From the NCBI RefSeq assembly GCF_036924595.1, contig NZ_JAZHRV010000001.1:2852001-2916000 (forward strand): a stretch of 64,000 bases of DNA, given 5' to 3'. Both the position numbers and the translations under genes were made by a program. The stretch comes from Bradyrhizobium algeriense (GTDB taxonomy: Bacteria; Pseudomonadota; Alphaproteobacteria; Rhizobiales; Xanthobacteraceae). Below the pieces are notes generated by a model. The model searched no databases. It was not told the origin of the DNA and saw nothing but the letters and a program-made list of their open reading frames with translations. Shown here piece by piece: positions 1 to 8,223 of this stretch; position 1 is the first letter of the stretch, and the number at the start of each line of letters is the position of its first letter.

Positions 1-425
1 TGGAACATACTCTCCCCAAAGAACGCCCGCCCGAGGCTGACACCGTAGAGGCCGCCGACGAGGTCGCCGTCCTGCCAGACCTCGACGCTGTGGCAGTGCC
101 CGAGTTCGTGGAGCCCGACATAGAGATCGCGGATGCGCTTGTTGATCCAGGTGTCGTCGCGGCCCGGCTGCGGCGCCGCGCAACCCGCAATGACCGCCTT
201 GAAGGCGGTATCGACGGTAACGCTGAAGGCGTCCGAGCGCACGGTGCGGGCAAGCCGCGAGGCGATGCGGAAGCCCTCGAGCGGGATCACGCCGCGCATT
301 TCCGGCTCGACCCAGAACAGCGTCGGATCACCGGCGCTCTCGGCCATCGGAAAGATGCCGCAGGCATAGGCCCGCAGCAGCACTTCGGGCGTGATTTCGG
401 AAACGGCTGACTCGCGCGATGTCAT
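1..425 (-). CDS. aat: Leucyl/phenylalanyl-tRNA--protein transferase, N-terminal part (cut by window edge)
   Basis: Cytoplasmic enzyme that adds Leu or Phe from aminoacyl-tRNA to proteins with N-terminal Arg or Lys, marking them for ClpS/ClpAP degradation (N-end rule). About 141 codons from the start are visible. Read on the minus strand they give family landmarks in order: an early GIFPMA segment, [14 protein letters not shown], an [10 protein letters not shown] stretch, DTWIN, the [13 protein letters not shown] block, and [18 protein letters not shown] at the window edge. The start is the ATG at 425. The 134 bases to the divergent transporter at 560 hold both promoters, which I cannot resolve. 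Aat lies close to accB/accC in several Bradyrhizobium-type genomes as I recall; here a catabolic block separates them. Confidence 0.93.
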   Translation of the reverse strand, partial: MTSRESAVSEITPEVLLRAYACGIFPMAESAGDPTLFWVEPEMRGVIPLEGFRIASRLARTVRSDAFSVTVDTAFKAVIAGCAAPQPGRDDTWINKRIRDLYVGLHELGHCHSVEVWQDGDLVGGLYGVSLGRAFFGESMF

Positions 426-559
426 GGGCTGATGATAGCAGGACGGAGGGGGCCTATGCTACGTTCCGCAAACGATCAGTGCGCAGCCGTGGCCGCACAA
501 TGCGAGACGGATGACGGTAAGGCAATCCGCCCGGCCGACTTCCCGCAAATGAGTGTAGC

Positions 560-1501
560 ATGAGCGCAGTGTTGATCGTCGTTCCGGTGTTCGCGTTGAT
601 CGCGGCCGGCTATGCGGCGGTAGCGCTGCGTTTCATCTCGCCTACGGCGCACAGGGGCATTTCCGAGTTCGCCTTCAGCATCGCCATTCCCGCGCTCTTG
701 TTCCGGATCGTGGTCGTCGCGGAATTTCCCGCCGTCAACGCCTTCGCGGTGTGGGGCGCCTATTATGGCGCAACGGCGGCTATATGGATCGTCGCGCTGC
801 TGGCGTCATCCGTTCTTCGGCAATCCCGGGCCGACGGCGTGGTGCTTGCGATCGGCGCGGTCTACGGCAACGTCGTGATGCTCGGCCTTCCCCTGACGCT
901 GTCGGCGCTGGGAAGTCAGGCGGCCGGCTCTATGGCGTTGATCCTGTCGGTCAACACGCCCCTGCTTTGGCTTTGCGGCACGCTGCAGATGGCATGGGCC
1001 GAGCGGAAGTCTTCCGAGTCAGCGCCGCTGCTGGTGCTGCGGGCCGTGCGCGAGATCGCGCGCAATCCGATCATGCTCGCGCTCGGCTTCGGCTTTCTCT
1101 GGCGCCTGACCGGATTGGGGCTGCATCCCGTTGCGGACAGGACGTTGGAACTGCTGGCGCAGGCGGGTTCACCCACGGCGCTGATCGCGCTCGGCATCAA
1201 TCTGTTCGGATTCAGGATCAAGGGCCAGGCAGTCGCGATGGCCGTCATGTGCGCGCTCAAGCTGCTGGCGATGCCGGCCATTGCCGCGATCCTCGCGTTC
1301 TACGTCCTGGCGTTGCCGCCCATTTCCGCGGCTGTGGTTGTCCTGTTTGCCGCAATGCCGACCGGCGCCAATGCCTATATCTTCTCGGCCCAGTACGGAC
1401 GGCTGAGCGAAGCCGTCTCGGGCGCGGTGGCGCTCGGCACGGTCCTGGCCGCAGTGACGTTGCCCGTCATCGTGGCATTCGTGACGGTCGCGCTGCGCTA
1501 G
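560..1501 (+). CDS. AEC (auxin efflux carrier) family transporter
   Basis: Inner-membrane permease of 313 residues, normal for the AEC family, whose bacterial members export or take up small organic acids such as malate or malonate. The protein is nearly all hydrophobic segments, about ten, arranged as two halves. The first half contains the helix-break stretch GNVVMLGLPLT and the second half PTGANAYIFSAQYG, both typical of the bile/AEC fold. It starts at ATG 560. It converges with the catabolic operon that ends at 1524, only 22 bases away, with no clear hairpin between. The placement next to aromatic-acid catabolism genes suggests an organic-acid substrate, but that is inference. Confidence 0.85.
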   Translation: MSAVLIVVPVFALIAAGYAAVALRFISPTAHRGISEFAFSIAIPALLFRIVVVAEFPAVNAFAVWGAYYGATAAIWIVALLASSVLRQSRADGVVLAIGAVYGNVVMLGLPLTLSALGSQAAGSMALILSVNTPLLWLCGTLQMAWAERKSSESAPLLVLRAVREIARNPIMLALGFGFLWRLTGLGLHPVADRTLELLAQAGSPTALIALGINLFGFRIKGQAVAMAVMCALKLLAMPAIAAILAFYVLALPPISAAVVVLFAAMPTGANAYIFSAQYGRLSEAVSGAVALGTVLAAVTLPVIVAFVTVALR

Positions 1502-1523
1502 GCGCTCGACATCAGTCGCAATT

Positions 1524-2399
1524 CTAGTCCTCGAAGCCGAACAGCTTTGCCGGATTGGTCACCAGGATCTTCCGTAGCTCGGCCTCGTCGGGCGCGTAGC
1601 GATAGAGCAGTTCGAGCAGGTCGGCGTCGTTGGGGGGCTGCACCACCGAAACCGGGTGCGGCCAGTCGCTGGCCCACACGCAGCGGTCGGGAGCAGCTTC
1701 GATATAGGCGCGCGCGATCGGAATGACGTCGTCCCAGGGCGGGCCGTTTTTCGACGTCTTCTCCCCGAGCGACAGCATCACCCAGAAATTGCCCTTCGAC
1801 AGCAGCGCCAGCATCTTTTGCAAGTTCGGATCGTCCTTGCCGCGCACGGGGTCAGGGCGCGCCATGTGGTCAATCAGCACAGGCACGTCGAGGTTTTCGT
1901 ATTTGGCGGCGCTGGAAACGATGCCGTCCTTTTCCGGCTGGATTTTTGCGTACCAGCCGAGCTCGCGGATTTTCGCGATGGCACGGGCAAAATCCTTGTC
2001 CGAGAGCACCGCACCGAGTTCCTGCCGGAAACTGAAGCGGGCGCCGCGCACGCCGGCGTCATGCAGTTTGGCGAGATAGGCATCGTCGGCTTCGGCAAAC
2101 ACCAGCGCGTTGGCGCAAGCGCGGTAGTTCGGCCCCATCGCCGCGAGGGCGTCGAGCACCACGGAATGATCGGCGCCATAGGTCGTGGTCTGCACGATGA
2201 TGCCGCGCTCGATGCCGAGCGCCTTGTGGACGCGAAGCGCGGCTTCCCAGGTCGCGGTCGGCATCTGGTAGGCGGCGCCCGGCCGCACCGGATATTTGTC
2301 CAGCGGACCCAGCACGTGAAACTGGCTGTCGATGCTCTTCGGCGGCGGCAGCTTTGAGGGACGGCGCGGGTTCGGATCGAAGGGGAGATAGGTCGGCAT
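1524..2399 (-). CDS. Amidohydrolase-family (TIM-barrel) metal-dependent hydrolase
   Basis: A 291-residue amidohydrolase_2 / COG3618-type TIM barrel, related to 2-pyrone-4,6-dicarboxylate lactonase and to decarboxylases of the ACMSD group. After a 20-residue proline-rich leader, the first strand reads IDSQFHVLGP at residues 23-32. Later landmarks are ARFSF, LIDHMARPDP and the terminal catalytic Asp in WASDWPHP. The usual D-x-H-x-H of strand 1 is DSQFH here, so the first metal-ligand His is Gln. That resembles lactonase-like members, which are thought to work without a metal. It is the last gene of the operon, 24 bases after the RidA gene. Likely a lactonase or decarboxylase in the lower part of a ring-cleavage pathway; the substrate is unknown. 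Confidence 0.82.
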   Translation of the reverse strand: MPTYLPFDPNPRRPSKLPPPKSIDSQFHVLGPLDKYPVRPGAAYQMPTATWEAALRVHKALGIERGIIVQTTTYGADHSVVLDALAAMGPNYRACANALVFAEADDAYLAKLHDAGVRGARFSFRQELGAVLSDKDFARAIAKIRELGWYAKIQPEKDGIVSSAAKYENLDVPVLIDHMARPDPVRGKDDPNLQKMLALLSKGNFWVMLSLGEKTSKNGPPWDDVIPIARAYIEAAPDRCVWASDWPHPVSVVQPPNDADLLELLYRYAPDEAELRKILVTNPAKLFGFED

Positions 2400-2423
2400 G
2401 TCAGGTTCCTTGACTGGTCGCGG

Positions 2424-2804
2424 TCAGCCGATCACGGCGGTGAAATCGCATTGCACGAGCGCGCCGTTCTCCATGTCCATCTGCAGCGCATGGCGGGCAG
2501 GGCGCGAATGCTCGTCGGGAAACATTTTCAGCCATTCGGTATTTACGGGCGCACGCTGCGTGCGGTCCTGCAGCCATACGGTCATTTTGATGATGTCGTC
2601 CGTGGTCCCGCCGCCGGCTTCCACGATGGCCTTCATGTGGCCGAACATGTTGGCGCACTGGTCTTCGATCTTGTCCGGCATCTTGCCGGCGGCGTCGCGG
2701 CCGAGAATGACGCCGGACATCAGGAGATTGCCGATGCGGCAGGCGTTCGGAATTGGATTGGCGTGCTTGAATTCGCCGATATGAATGCTCTTGCGCCGTG
2801 TCAT
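2424..2804 (-). CDS. RidA/YjgF family deaminase
   Basis: A 126-residue Rid-family protein, the usual length for a trimeric imine or enamine deaminase of the cytoplasm. Visible family features are NACRIGNLLMSGVILGRDA near the N-terminus, the central QCANMFGHMKAIVEAGG helix, KMTVWLQD, and the RPARHALQ motif carrying the conserved Arg that binds substrate carboxylate in RidA. The ATG at 2804 is chosen because an AGGGAGAG ribosome site precedes it; upstream codons in the same frame overlap the hydratase gene. It sits in an operon with a hydratase and an FAH-family enzyme. That placement fits 2-aminomuconate deaminase (AmnE/NbaF type), which belongs to this family, rather than a housekeeping RidA. 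This is inference from context. Confidence 0.88.
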   Translation of the reverse strand: MTRRKSIHIGEFKHANPIPNACRIGNLLMSGVILGRDAAGKMPDKIEDQCANMFGHMKAIVEAGGGTTDDIIKMTVWLQDRTQRAPVNTEWLKMFPDEHSRPARHALQMDMENGALVQCDFTAVIG

Positions 2805-2832
2805 CGCTTCTCTCCCTGGGACGCTTTCTTGT

Positions 2833-3636
2833 TCAGACGAACTGGCAGGACACCGATCCGAACTGGCCGTAATCGGCATGAAACGTGTCGCCCCTGATAA
2901 TTTCGACGGGGCGCGTAAACGATCCCGCCAGCACCACTTCGCCGGCTTCGAGATACTCGCCCTGAGCCGCCAGCCGGTCGGCAAGCCAGGCCACGCCGTT
3001 GGCGGGATGATTGAGAACGCCCGCGGCGATGCCGGTCTCCTCGATCTGGCCATTGCGAAACAACAGCGCGCCAATCCAGCGCAGGTCGAAATCGAGCGGC
3101 CGAATGGGCCGGCCGCCGACGACCAGCGCTGCATTCGCGGCATTGTCGGAAATCGTGTCCATCACCTTGCGCGGCGCTTTCGTCTCGGGATCGACGCGAT
3201 GCATCCGGGTTTCCAGGATTTCGAGCGCCAGCGTGACGTAGTTGGTGGCGTTGAGCACGTCGAACAGCGTGCAGTCCGGGCCCTTCAACGGCGTCTTCAG
3301 CACGAACGCCAGTTCGACCTCGATGCGCGGCGCGCGGAAGCGGTCGAACGGGATCGGCGATGCATCCGGATAAAACATGTCGGCGAACAGCACACCGTAG
3401 TCCGGCTCGGAAATGCCGACGGCGTTCTGCATCGCTTTCGATGTCAGGCCGATCTTGTGCCCCCTGACGACGCGGCCGCGGGAGAGCTGCAGTTTCGTCC
3501 ATGCGCGCTGGATGGCGTAGGCATCCTCGATCGTGAGATCAGGATATTCGCGCGTGAACGCAGGTATCAGCGACTTGCTGCGTTCGGCCTCGTCCAGGCG
3601 CTGCGCCAGCCGTTCGACGGTTTGTTGATCGAGCAT
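2833..3636 (-). CDS. 2-oxo-enoate hydratase (2-keto-4-pentenoate / HpaH-type)
   Basis: A 267-residue hydratase that adds water to 2-hydroxy-alkadienoates (2-oxopent-4-enoate or 2-oxohept-3-ene-1,7-dioate type) in meta-cleavage pathways. It shows [12 protein letters not shown], the [12 protein letters not shown] stretch, the acidic metal-binding strand [27 protein letters not shown], a [14 protein letters not shown] block and a C-terminal [16 protein letters not shown]. Length and motifs match HpaH/MhpD. It starts at ATG 3636, four bases after the stop of the FAH-family gene, so the two are translated in series. Together with that neighbour it would make a decarboxylase/hydratase pair; the pair is known to work as a complex in several pathways. 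Confidence 0.88.
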   Translation of the reverse strand: MLDQQTVERLAQRLDEAERSKSLIPAFTREYPDLTIEDAYAIQRAWTKLQLSRGRVVRGHKIGLTSKAMQNAVGISEPDYGVLFADMFYPDASPIPFDRFRAPRIEVELAFVLKTPLKGPDCTLFDVLNATNYVTLALEILETRMHRVDPETKAPRKVMDTISDNAANAALVVGGRPIRPLDFDLRWIGALLFRNGQIEETGIAAGVLNHPANGVAWLADRLAAQGEYLEAGEVVLAGSFTRPVEIIRGDTFHADYGQFGSVSCQFV

Positions 3637-3639
3637 CGG

Positions 3640-4500
3640 TTACTGCTCCTCCGCCACGGTGTTGCGAAGGATGCCGATCCGAGCGGATTCCACCTCGACG
3701 ACGTCGCCTGGCTTGAGCCAGCGCGGCGGCGTGAACCGGGCGCCGGCCCCGGTCGGGGTGCCGGTCGCGATCATGTCGCCGGGTTTCAGGGTCGCAAAGG
3801 TGGAGAGGTAGGCGATCAGGAAATCGAACGGAAACATCAGCCGCTCGGTGGAATCGCTCTGGCGCACCTCGCCATTGACGCGGGTAATAATGTCATGAGG
3901 CCCACGCGGATCGCATTCGTCCGACGTAACGATCCACGGCCCGATGCTGCCCGATCGATCGAAATTCTTGCCCTGGGTGACGTTGAACTTGCCGTGGTGC
4001 AGCCAGTCGCGAACGCTGCCTTCGTTGCACAGCGTCATGCCGAAGATGTACTCCCAGGCGCGCTCGCGGGGGATGTGCCGGCCTTCCTTGCCGATCACGA
4101 TGACGAGTTCGCCCTCATAGTCGAGCTGTTCGGAGATATCAGGCTTTTCGATCGGCTGGCCGGAGCCGACGACCGAGGAGGGGTTGCGGACAAATAGGCT
4201 CGGATATTTCGGCAGGTCCGAATTGTCCTTGTACTCGGCGTTGCGGTCTTTGTAGTTGACGCCGATGCACCAGAGTTTTTCCGGATTGGGAATCGGCGGC
4301 AGCAGCACGAGATCGTCGAGCGCATGGCTCGGCTTGAGGCCGGCGACCATCTGGCGCGCGACTTCCAGGCCGTCCTTGGCGATCAGGCTCCGAAGGTCAG
4401 GACATTTCGGTCCGAGCCGTTGGGTGAGGTCGACCACGCCGCCGGCAACGGCCGCGCCGAAGTGCGGCTCGCCGTTTGCGAGATAACTTAAGAGATGCAT
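3640..4500 (-). CDS. Fumarylacetoacetate hydrolase (FAH) family protein
   Basis: A 286-residue FAH-superfamily enzyme, a fold used by 5-carboxymethyl-2-oxo-hexene-dioate decarboxylases, 4-oxalocrotonate decarboxylase-like enzymes and acylpyruvate hydrolases. Visible are WCIGVNYKDRNAEY, the metal-ligand strand LDYEGELVIVIGKEGRHIP, a GKNFDRSGSIGPWIVT segment, the VNGEVRQ turn and the TPTGAGARF loop followed by the KPGDVVEVE strand. It starts at ATG 4500 and lies 59 bases downstream of the flavin-reductase-like gene. In this operon it is most simply the decarboxylase step before the hydratase, but a hydrolase role cannot be excluded. Confidence 0.88.
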   Translation of the reverse strand: MHLLSYLANGEPHFGAAVAGGVVDLTQRLGPKCPDLRSLIAKDGLEVARQMVAGLKPSHALDDLVLLPPIPNPEKLWCIGVNYKDRNAEYKDNSDLPKYPSLFVRNPSSVVGSGQPIEKPDISEQLDYEGELVIVIGKEGRHIPRERAWEYIFGMTLCNEGSVRDWLHHGKFNVTQGKNFDRSGSIGPWIVTSDECDPRGPHDIITRVNGEVRQSDSTERLMFPFDFLIAYLSTFATLKPGDMIATGTPTGAGARFTPPRWLKPGDVVEVESARIGILRNTVAEEQ

Positions 4501-4559
4501 GCGGTGGATCTCCGGATCAGCGCCGCGTTCACGCGGGCGACGGCGCGCCTTTCGACGCT

Positions 4560-5177
4560 TCAGGATTCAGTTTTCGAGGTCTGGAACACGGGTTTCAGGG
4601 TAACGATCTCGCCGAGCTTGGCGTAACGCGGACCGGCAATGCGGCAGATCGGATCGAGCGCCTCGGTTTCGATCTTGCCGTTGTTCAGCAGCCCATCCCT
4701 GATATGGAAGACCAGCACCTCGCCGACGATGAGCCGGCTGCGGGTTTCGCCGAATTCGAGGCATTGCCGGAAGCGGCATTCCATCGCGATCGGCGCGGCG
4801 GCCAGACGGGGCACCTTGGTGCGTTCGCCCGGCAGCGTCGAGAGCCGCAATTCCTCGACCTCGCTGACATCGGGCGGATGCTCGGTGGAACTCTCGTGCA
4901 CCGCCTTCATCAGGCTCGAATCCGCGATGTGAACGACATACTCCTCGTTGTTGAGGATGTTCTGCGCGGTATCCTTGTAGATTGCGCCCTTGCGGCCGAC
5001 GCTGATGGCCAGCATCGGCGGCTTCGGCGAGACGAACATAAAGGCGCTGAAGGGGGCGAGGTTGAGCACCCCGCTACCCGACAGGCTGGTCACCCAGGCG
5101 ATCGGGCGGGGCACCACGACGCCGGTGATCAGCCGGTAGGCCGTTTCGGGGTCGAGATATGCAGGATCGATCCGCAT
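4560..5177 (-). CDS. Flavin reductase-like FMN-binding protein
   Basis: A 205-residue protein of the flavin reductase / DIM6-NTAB group, which bind FMN and either supply reduced flavin to a two-component monooxygenase or reduce nitroaromatics. The N-terminal strand-loop VVPRPIAWVTSLSGSGVLNLAPFS and the SVGRKGAIYKDT segment match the FMN-binding split barrel; NNEEYVVHIAD and the HRRR-like RLIVGEVLVFHI strand follow. ATG 5177 (MRIDPAYLDP) is chosen over longer readings because it lies 11 bases after the binding-protein stop and earlier codons overlap that gene. No partner oxygenase is present in the window, so the electron acceptor is unknown. Confidence 0.85.
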   Translation of the reverse strand: MRIDPAYLDPETAYRLITGVVVPRPIAWVTSLSGSGVLNLAPFSAFMFVSPKPPMLAISVGRKGAIYKDTAQNILNNEEYVVHIADSSLMKAVHESSTEHPPDVSEVEELRLSTLPGERTKVPRLAAAPIAMECRFRQCLEFGETRSRLIVGEVLVFHIRDGLLNNGKIETEALDPICRIAGPRYAKLGEIVTLKPVFQTSKTES

Positions 5178-5188
5178 CGGGATGCGCC

Positions 5189-6166
5189 TCAGTCGGCCTT
5201 GATGTTCGCCTTGCGGACCACGGGAATCCACTTGGCGTCCTCGCGTTCGAGGTAGCTCGTAAACTCCGCCGGCGTCATCGATACAGCCTCGGCGCCGAGC
5301 GCGTTGAACTTCTCGACGATGGCGGGATCTTTCAGGATCTCCGCGAGGGTATCGTGGAGCTTGGTCACGATCTCGGCCGGCGTGCCTGATGGCGCGAACA
5401 GTCCGGTGAAGGTCTGGCCGTCGAGTTCCTTGTAGCCGAGTTCGGTGAAGGTCGGGACATCCGGAAGCCAGGAGGCGCGGTGGCTGCCGGTGACGGCGAG
5501 CGCGCGCAGCATGCCGCTCTTGATGGAAGGCAGTCCGACCGAGATCTGGTCCAGCGCAAATTGCACCTGTCCGCCGATCAGGTCGTTGAGAGCCGGTGCG
5601 TTGCCGCGGTAGTGCACCGTCAGCCATTCCAGGCCGAGCGACGACTGCATCAACTCGCTGAGCAGATGGTTGGTGGTGCCCTGGCCGGGGGAAGCCATCG
5701 TCAGCTTGCCGGGATCGCGGCGGGCAAGCTCGATGAATTCCTTCAGACCTTGGGCCGGCACCGTCGGATGCACTTCGAGCACCAGCGGCGTCATCGTGAT
5801 CGAGGTGATCGGGAGGAAATCCCGCTTCCAGTTATAGGCCTCGCGCTTGGCGATCTCGGGTGCGAACAGCACGGGGCCGTTGGCGCCGACGAACAGGGCG
5901 TAGCCATCGGGTTTGGCTTTCGCGAACGCCTCGCCGGCGATCAGGCCGCCCGCGCCGGCCTTGTTTTCCACGATGAACGGCTGGCCCAGCTTCGCCTGCA
6001 GCCTGTCGGCGATGACGCGCGCCGCGCTGTCGACATTGCCGCCTGCCGGATAGGGCACGATCAGGCGTACCTGCCGCGCCGGCCATTGCTGGGCGTCGGC
6101 CGGTGTGCTCAACGCTGCCACGAATAGTGCCGATACAGCGACGCCTGCGATCGCGAAAATTTTCAT
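5189..6166 (-). CDS. Bug-type (TctC-like) periplasmic tricarboxylate/aromatic-acid binding protein
   Basis: A 325-residue extracytoplasmic solute receptor of the tripartite tricarboxylate transporter (Bug) family. Residues 1-26 form a Sec signal ending in ADAQQ. The mature protein begins with WPARQVRLIVPYPAGGNVDSAARV, the family hallmark, then GQPFIVENKAGAGG, a conserved GQGTTNHLLSE loop and LPSIKSGMLRALAVTG. The start is the ATG at 6166, preceded by CGGGAGAA. It is the first gene of the six-gene operon, across a 166-base gap from a divergent IclR gene. No TctA/TctB membrane partners are nearby; orphan Bug proteins are common in soil bacteria and may share a transporter or act in sensing. Confidence 0.92.
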   Translation of the reverse strand: MKIFAIAGVAVSALFVAALSTPADAQQWPARQVRLIVPYPAGGNVDSAARVIADRLQAKLGQPFIVENKAGAGGLIAGEAFAKAKPDGYALFVGANGPVLFAPEIAKREAYNWKRDFLPITSITMTPLVLEVHPTVPAQGLKEFIELARRDPGKLTMASPGQGTTNHLLSELMQSSLGLEWLTVHYRGNAPALNDLIGGQVQFALDQISVGLPSIKSGMLRALAVTGSHRASWLPDVPTFTELGYKELDGQTFTGLFAPSGTPAEIVTKLHDTLAEILKDPAIVEKFNALGAEAVSMTPAEFTSYLEREDAKWIPVVRKANIKAD

Positions 6167-6303
6167 CGCATTCTCCCGAAAAGCGGCATATTCGCCGCTA
6201 CATTTTGTTTTGCGCGAGCCCCGTCCCAGCAGCATGCGCATGTATTGTTCCGCGCCGCGATCTTGCGCGCGGCCCTTCCGCTGTCGACCAAATTGTGGTG
6301 TTT

Positions 6304-6322
6304 CTGTCCACATTGTGGACAG
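6304..6322. promoter_or_regulatory. Palindromic candidate IclR operator between divergent genes
   Basis: Perfect inverted repeat CTGTCCAC-ATT-GTGGACAG, 8-base arms around 3 bases, lying 11 bases before the IclR start codon. A partial second copy, CTGTCGAC then AATTGTGG, occurs at about 6280-6300. Size and position fit an IclR-family operator controlling both the regulator and the binding-protein operon. Binding is inferred. Confidence 0.6.
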
Positions 6323-6332
6323 GACAGCGCGT

Positions 6333-7127
6333 ATGACAAACGGTCGGTTAAAGGCGCGCGGGCGAGGGCCGCGGCAGGGCGGGCAGGCGATCCGCCGCGC
6401 ATTGGCCGTGCTGCGGACGCTCGCGGTTGGCGGGGAAAAAGGCGTGCCTCTGGCTGAAGTCGTGCAAGCGACCTCGCTCGCGCGTCCGACGGTACATCGC
6501 ATCGTGCATGTGCTGATCGAGGAGGGGATTGTCGAGCGCAGCGAGCGGACAGGAAATTACGTCGTCGGTCGTCAGGTGCCCGAACTGGCGCTGGCGCGTC
6601 CATCGCGTTCACCCCTGATTGTTGCAGCCGAGCCGCATCTCGCGGAAGCGTCGGCGGAACTCGGCGATACCCTGTTCCTGACGGTGCGCACCGGGCTCGA
6701 CACGCTATGCGTGGCGCGCCGCATCGGCAGCTATCCGATCCAGGTGTTGTCGATCGAGGTCGGTGTGCGGCGTCCGCTGGGCGTCAGCAGCGCGGGGGTG
6801 GCGATACTGGCCGCCATGCCTTCTGCGGAGGCGCGCAAGATTGTGCTCGCCAACGAAACAAGATTTGGCGCCTACCGAACTGATACGGCGACGGTGCTCG
6901 GACAGGTCCAGCTCGCCCGCCGCCGGGGCTACAATCTGCGCGATGTCGGCCTGGTGCAGGGAACGAAGTCGCTTTCAGCCTGGATCCGGACGCCGGACGG
7001 CCAGCCAGCCGCTGCGATTACGCTCTCCGCCATCCGAAACAGGTTGAGCCCGCGTCGCGCAATCGAGGTGGCGGACGTTCTCCTCGCTACCGCGCGTGCG
7101 ATCGAGGCGGCGACCCCGAGGGATTAG
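6333..7127 (+). CDS. IclR family transcriptional regulator
   Basis: A 264-residue regulator with the two IclR parts: an N-terminal winged helix-turn-helix at about residues 17-80 (QAIRRALAVLRTLA, then the recognition helix region around SLARPTVHRIVHVL) and a GAF-like effector domain from about 90 to the end (TLFLTVRTGLDTLCVARR, GVRRPLGVSSAGVAILA). The start is the ATG at 6333, directly after the palindrome. IclR proteins usually control the adjacent divergent catabolic or transport genes in response to an aromatic or short organic acid. Here that would be the six-gene operon from 6166 down to 1524. The ligand cannot be read from sequence. Confidence 0.9.
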   Translation: MTNGRLKARGRGPRQGGQAIRRALAVLRTLAVGGEKGVPLAEVVQATSLARPTVHRIVHVLIEEGIVERSERTGNYVVGRQVPELALARPSRSPLIVAAEPHLAEASAELGDTLFLTVRTGLDTLCVARRIGSYPIQVLSIEVGVRRPLGVSSAGVAILAAMPSAEARKIVLANETRFGAYRTDTATVLGQVQLARRRGYNLRDVGLVQGTKSLSAWIRTPDGQPAAAITLSAIRNRLSPRRAIEVADVLLATARAIEAATPRD

Positions 7128-7131
7128 CGGC

Positions 7132-8223
7132 TTAACTCGCCGCGGCGCTGGTCGATTTCGGCGCCGCCGCCGGGATGCGGCGGAAGCGCAGCACGATCCT
7201 GGTGCCGTGATGGTCCGGATCGCGCTCGGCGCTGGCGTCGAGCTTCGCGGCCATCGCGCTCACGATGCGTTGCCCCATGCCGGTGGAGCGCGGATCGGCC
7301 TTGGCGTTGAGGCCGACGCCGTCGTCCGCAATCGCGACCACGAGGTCGTCGCCCTCGGGCTTGAGCTCGACGTGAATGGGACCGGCGCCGTCGGGATAGG
7401 CGTATTTGACGGCGTTCATCACCAGCTCATTGACGATGATACCGATCGCCACCGCGCGGTCCGGGTCGATCTCGATCGGTTCGGCCTTGAGCGTCAGCCG
7501 CGACATCTTATTGCCCTCGGCCGAACGCCGAAGGTCCTCCAGCAGGGCTTCGAGATACTGATTCAGCAACACGCTCTTGAGATCGTGCGAGGTGTAGAGA
7601 CGGCGATGCACCTGGGCGACCGCGGCGACGCGGCCCATCGCATTGGTCAGCGCCGCCTTGACGTCGTCCTGGGTCGTCGAATTGGCCTGCAAATGCAGCA
7701 GCGAGGCGATGATCTGCAGGGAATTGCCGACGCGGTGGTTGACTTCGCGCAGCAGCACCTCGCGTTCGGCGGCAAGCGCCGCATAGCGGTCGCGCGAGGC
7801 GTGGACCTCGGCTTCGGCCTCGTCGCGGGCGCGCTGAAGCTCGGCCTGCCGCAGGGCGCCGTTGACGGCGACCTGGAGCAGGGGGATGAAATCGCCGTGC
7901 GTGTCCTTGACCAGATAGTCGGCGGCGCCGGCCTTCAGCGCCGTAACGGCGATCGCCGAATCCTGGGCGGCCGTGACGAACACTACGGGAGGGGCGTCCG
8001 CTATCGCCATGATCTGTTCCAGCGTTTCGAGGCCGTCGAGACCCGGCATGAACTGGTCGAGCGCAACCACATCGATGCCGCCCTGCGCCAGCCGCGCCAG
8101 CCCTTGCTCACCGCTCGCCGCGTGGACGACCTTGAAGCCTGCCCGCGTCAGGCCGCGGTCGACCAGCCGGGCCAGCCCGGCGTCGTCGTCGATATACAGC
8201 AGTGTCGGCGTCGATAGTTTCAT
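7132..8223 (-). CDS. Receiver domain - HisKA_2 sensor histidine kinase hybrid
   Basis: A 363-residue cytoplasmic protein with no membrane segment. A receiver domain fills residues 1-125: acidic pocket DDD at 12-14, phospho-acceptor D56 in ALDQFMP, K106 in YLVKD. A coiled linker with an acidic/alanine-rich helix at 125-155 follows, then a HisKA_2 dimerisation helix with H163 in REVNHRVGNSLQ. The ATPase domain has its N box at NELVMNAVKYAYPDG (N265) and the G-rich loop ADDGVGL. It overlaps the upstream receiver gene by ATGA, so they are coupled. HisKA_2/HWE kinases commonly feed the PhyR-EcfG general stress response in alphaproteobacteria, and the operon has an EcfG-like promoter at 10247-10272. 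The role in that pathway is inference. Confidence 0.9.
   Translation of the reverse strand: MKLSTPTLLYIDDDAGLARLVDRGLTRAGFKVVHAASGEQGLARLAQGGIDVVALDQFMPGLDGLETLEQIMAIADAPPVVFVTAAQDSAIAVTALKAGAADYLVKDTHGDFIPLLQVAVNGALRQAELQRARDEAEAEVHASRDRYAALAAEREVLLREVNHRVGNSLQIIASLLHLQANSTTQDDVKAALTNAMGRVAAVAQVHRRLYTSHDLKSVLLNQYLEALLEDLRRSAEGNKMSRLTLKAEPIEIDPDRAVAIGIIVNELVMNAVKYAYPDGAGPIHVELKPEGDDLVVAIADDGVGLNAKADPRSTGMGQRIVSAMAAKLDASAERDPDHHGTRIVLRFRRIPAAAPKSTSAAAS

Noticed and set aside
2785..4197. 470-codon open frame on the plus strand, opposite the hydratase and FAH genes
   Set aside because: Antisense to two well-supported enzymes, no ribosome site, Arg-rich composition typical of high-GC shadow frames.
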